Shown here piece after piece: positions 63,628-64,000 of a stretch of DNA of 64,000 bases. The notes under the pieces were generated by a model. It was not told the origin of the DNA. It made no database searches and worked only from the letters and a program-made list of their open reading frames with translations. Numbering within the stretch: position 1 is the stretch's first letter; each line of letters starts with the position of its first letter. This stretch comes from Ralstonia sp. SET104 (GTDB lineage: Bacteria; Pseudomonadota; Gammaproteobacteria; Burkholderiales; Burkholderiaceae): NCBI RefSeq assembly GCF_003851545.1, contig NZ_BHVX01000016.1:1-64000 (forward strand), in the 5' to 3' direction. The translations under genes were made by a program, and so were the position numbers.

Positions 63628-64000
63628 TCAGCGCCCGTGCGCCTGCGCAGGCTCGGGCAGTTCGCACGAGCGCGCATAGCCTTCCCACGCGGCGGTGCCG
63701 CACAGCACCAGCGTCGCGAGCGCGGAGACGGCCAGCGCCGGCAGCCCGCCTGCCACCAGCCCAGTCACGCCAAGCACAATCAGCCCCACCACATGCGCCG
63801 GCCGCACCCGCCCGAAAATCGCCCACTTGAACAGCAGGTTGCCGAGCAGGTAGAGCCCCGCGCTGCCCAGCACCGCCAAGGCCGCACCCGCGTGTGCATG
63901 GCCCACGGGGTGCGCCAGCACAAACTCATCGGCCACCGCCCCGACGATGATGCCCGCCACCAGCACGACGTGAATGTAGGTATAGGCCAGCCGCGCGAGG
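63628..64000 (-). CDS. LtrA-like low-temperature-requirement protein, C-terminal part
   Basis: The reading frame stays open to the right edge, so only about the last 124 residues are in the window. They hold three hydrophobic helices and the segment YIHVVLVAGIIVGAVADEFVLAHP, followed by GLYLLGNLLFKWAIFGR. This strongly recalls the C-terminal half of LtrA-family (low temperature requirement protein A) membrane proteins. The rest lies beyond base 64000. It is upstream of the GST on the same strand, about 110 bp away. Confidence 0.8.
   Translation of the reverse strand, partial: LARLAYTYIHVVLVAGIIVGAVADEFVLAHPVGHAHAGAALAVLGSAGLYLLGNLLFKWAIFGRVRPAHVVGLIVLGVTGLVAGGLPALAVSALATLVLCGTAAWEGYARSCELPEPAQAHGR

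Overview
The window is high-GC betaproteobacterial chromosome, most likely Ralstonia (R. pickettii-like) or a close relative. It opens at the replication-start locus with dnaA-dnaN-gyrB in the standard order. The metK / two LpxL-family acyltransferases / dapF block, short-type argC, rocF-rocD and glmU-glmS are typical Burkholderiaceae housekeeping genes. The genus call rests on recalled protein resemblance, not on a search.

Layout. 0.1-5.8 kb: dnaA, dnaN, gyrB, each followed by a hairpin terminator. 5.8-10.5 kb: a gene-poor, less GC-rich accessory segment with a membrane protein, a conserved small protein, about 560 bp of non-coding DNA containing a degenerate ~210-bp duplication, an McrA-like HNH nuclease and a Tat-exported propeller-like protein. 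10.5-15.3 kb: bestrophin-like channel, GST, HPP-CBS membrane protein, AraC/GyrI regulator and a small protein carrying a YopT/AvrPphB-like Cys-His-Asp triad. 15.3-24.1 kb: metK, two lipid A acyltransferase-like genes, dapF, ppk2, pyrE, exonuclease III, argC and an SPFH protein. 24.4-30.1 kb: YdcF-like and M48 proteins, ampG, a MidA-like methyltransferase, folM and folB. 30.0-33.3 kb: arginase and ornithine aminotransferase with a divergent LysR regulator. 33.4-39.1 kb: a TetR-controlled ABC efflux set (HlyD-type lipoprotein, ATPase, ABC-2 permease, outer-membrane channel), interrupted by a palindromic intergenic element. 39.5-47.3 kb: small ORF, panE, ttcA, DUF6279-type lipoprotein, glmU, glmS and a YitT-family protein.

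47.3-52.3 kb (minus strand) is the most interesting part: six consecutive genes whose order and product types match the Pseudomonas fapABCDEF functional-amyloid operon. They encode a secreted small protein, two secreted proteins each with three Asn/Gln/Gly-rich repeats, a C39-family peptidase, a further secreted Ala/Gly/Gln-rich protein, and an outer-membrane beta-barrel with an N-terminal coiled coil. They are tightly packed (two overlaps) and read as one unit for making and exporting a surface amyloid.

52.7-64 kb: DUF1145-like and patatin-like proteins, a 13-bp tandem repeat, a hemerythrin/PoxB pair, a PRC-barrel protein and a small acidic/basic protein, a VOC protein, a PLP aminotransferase, an overlapping chain (substrate-binding protein, AraC regulator, VOC protein, small membrane protein), an MFS exporter, a Nu-class-like GST, and the C-terminal part of an LtrA-like protein cut by the window edge. 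I saw no rRNA, tRNA, insertion sequence, transposase or CRISPR array.
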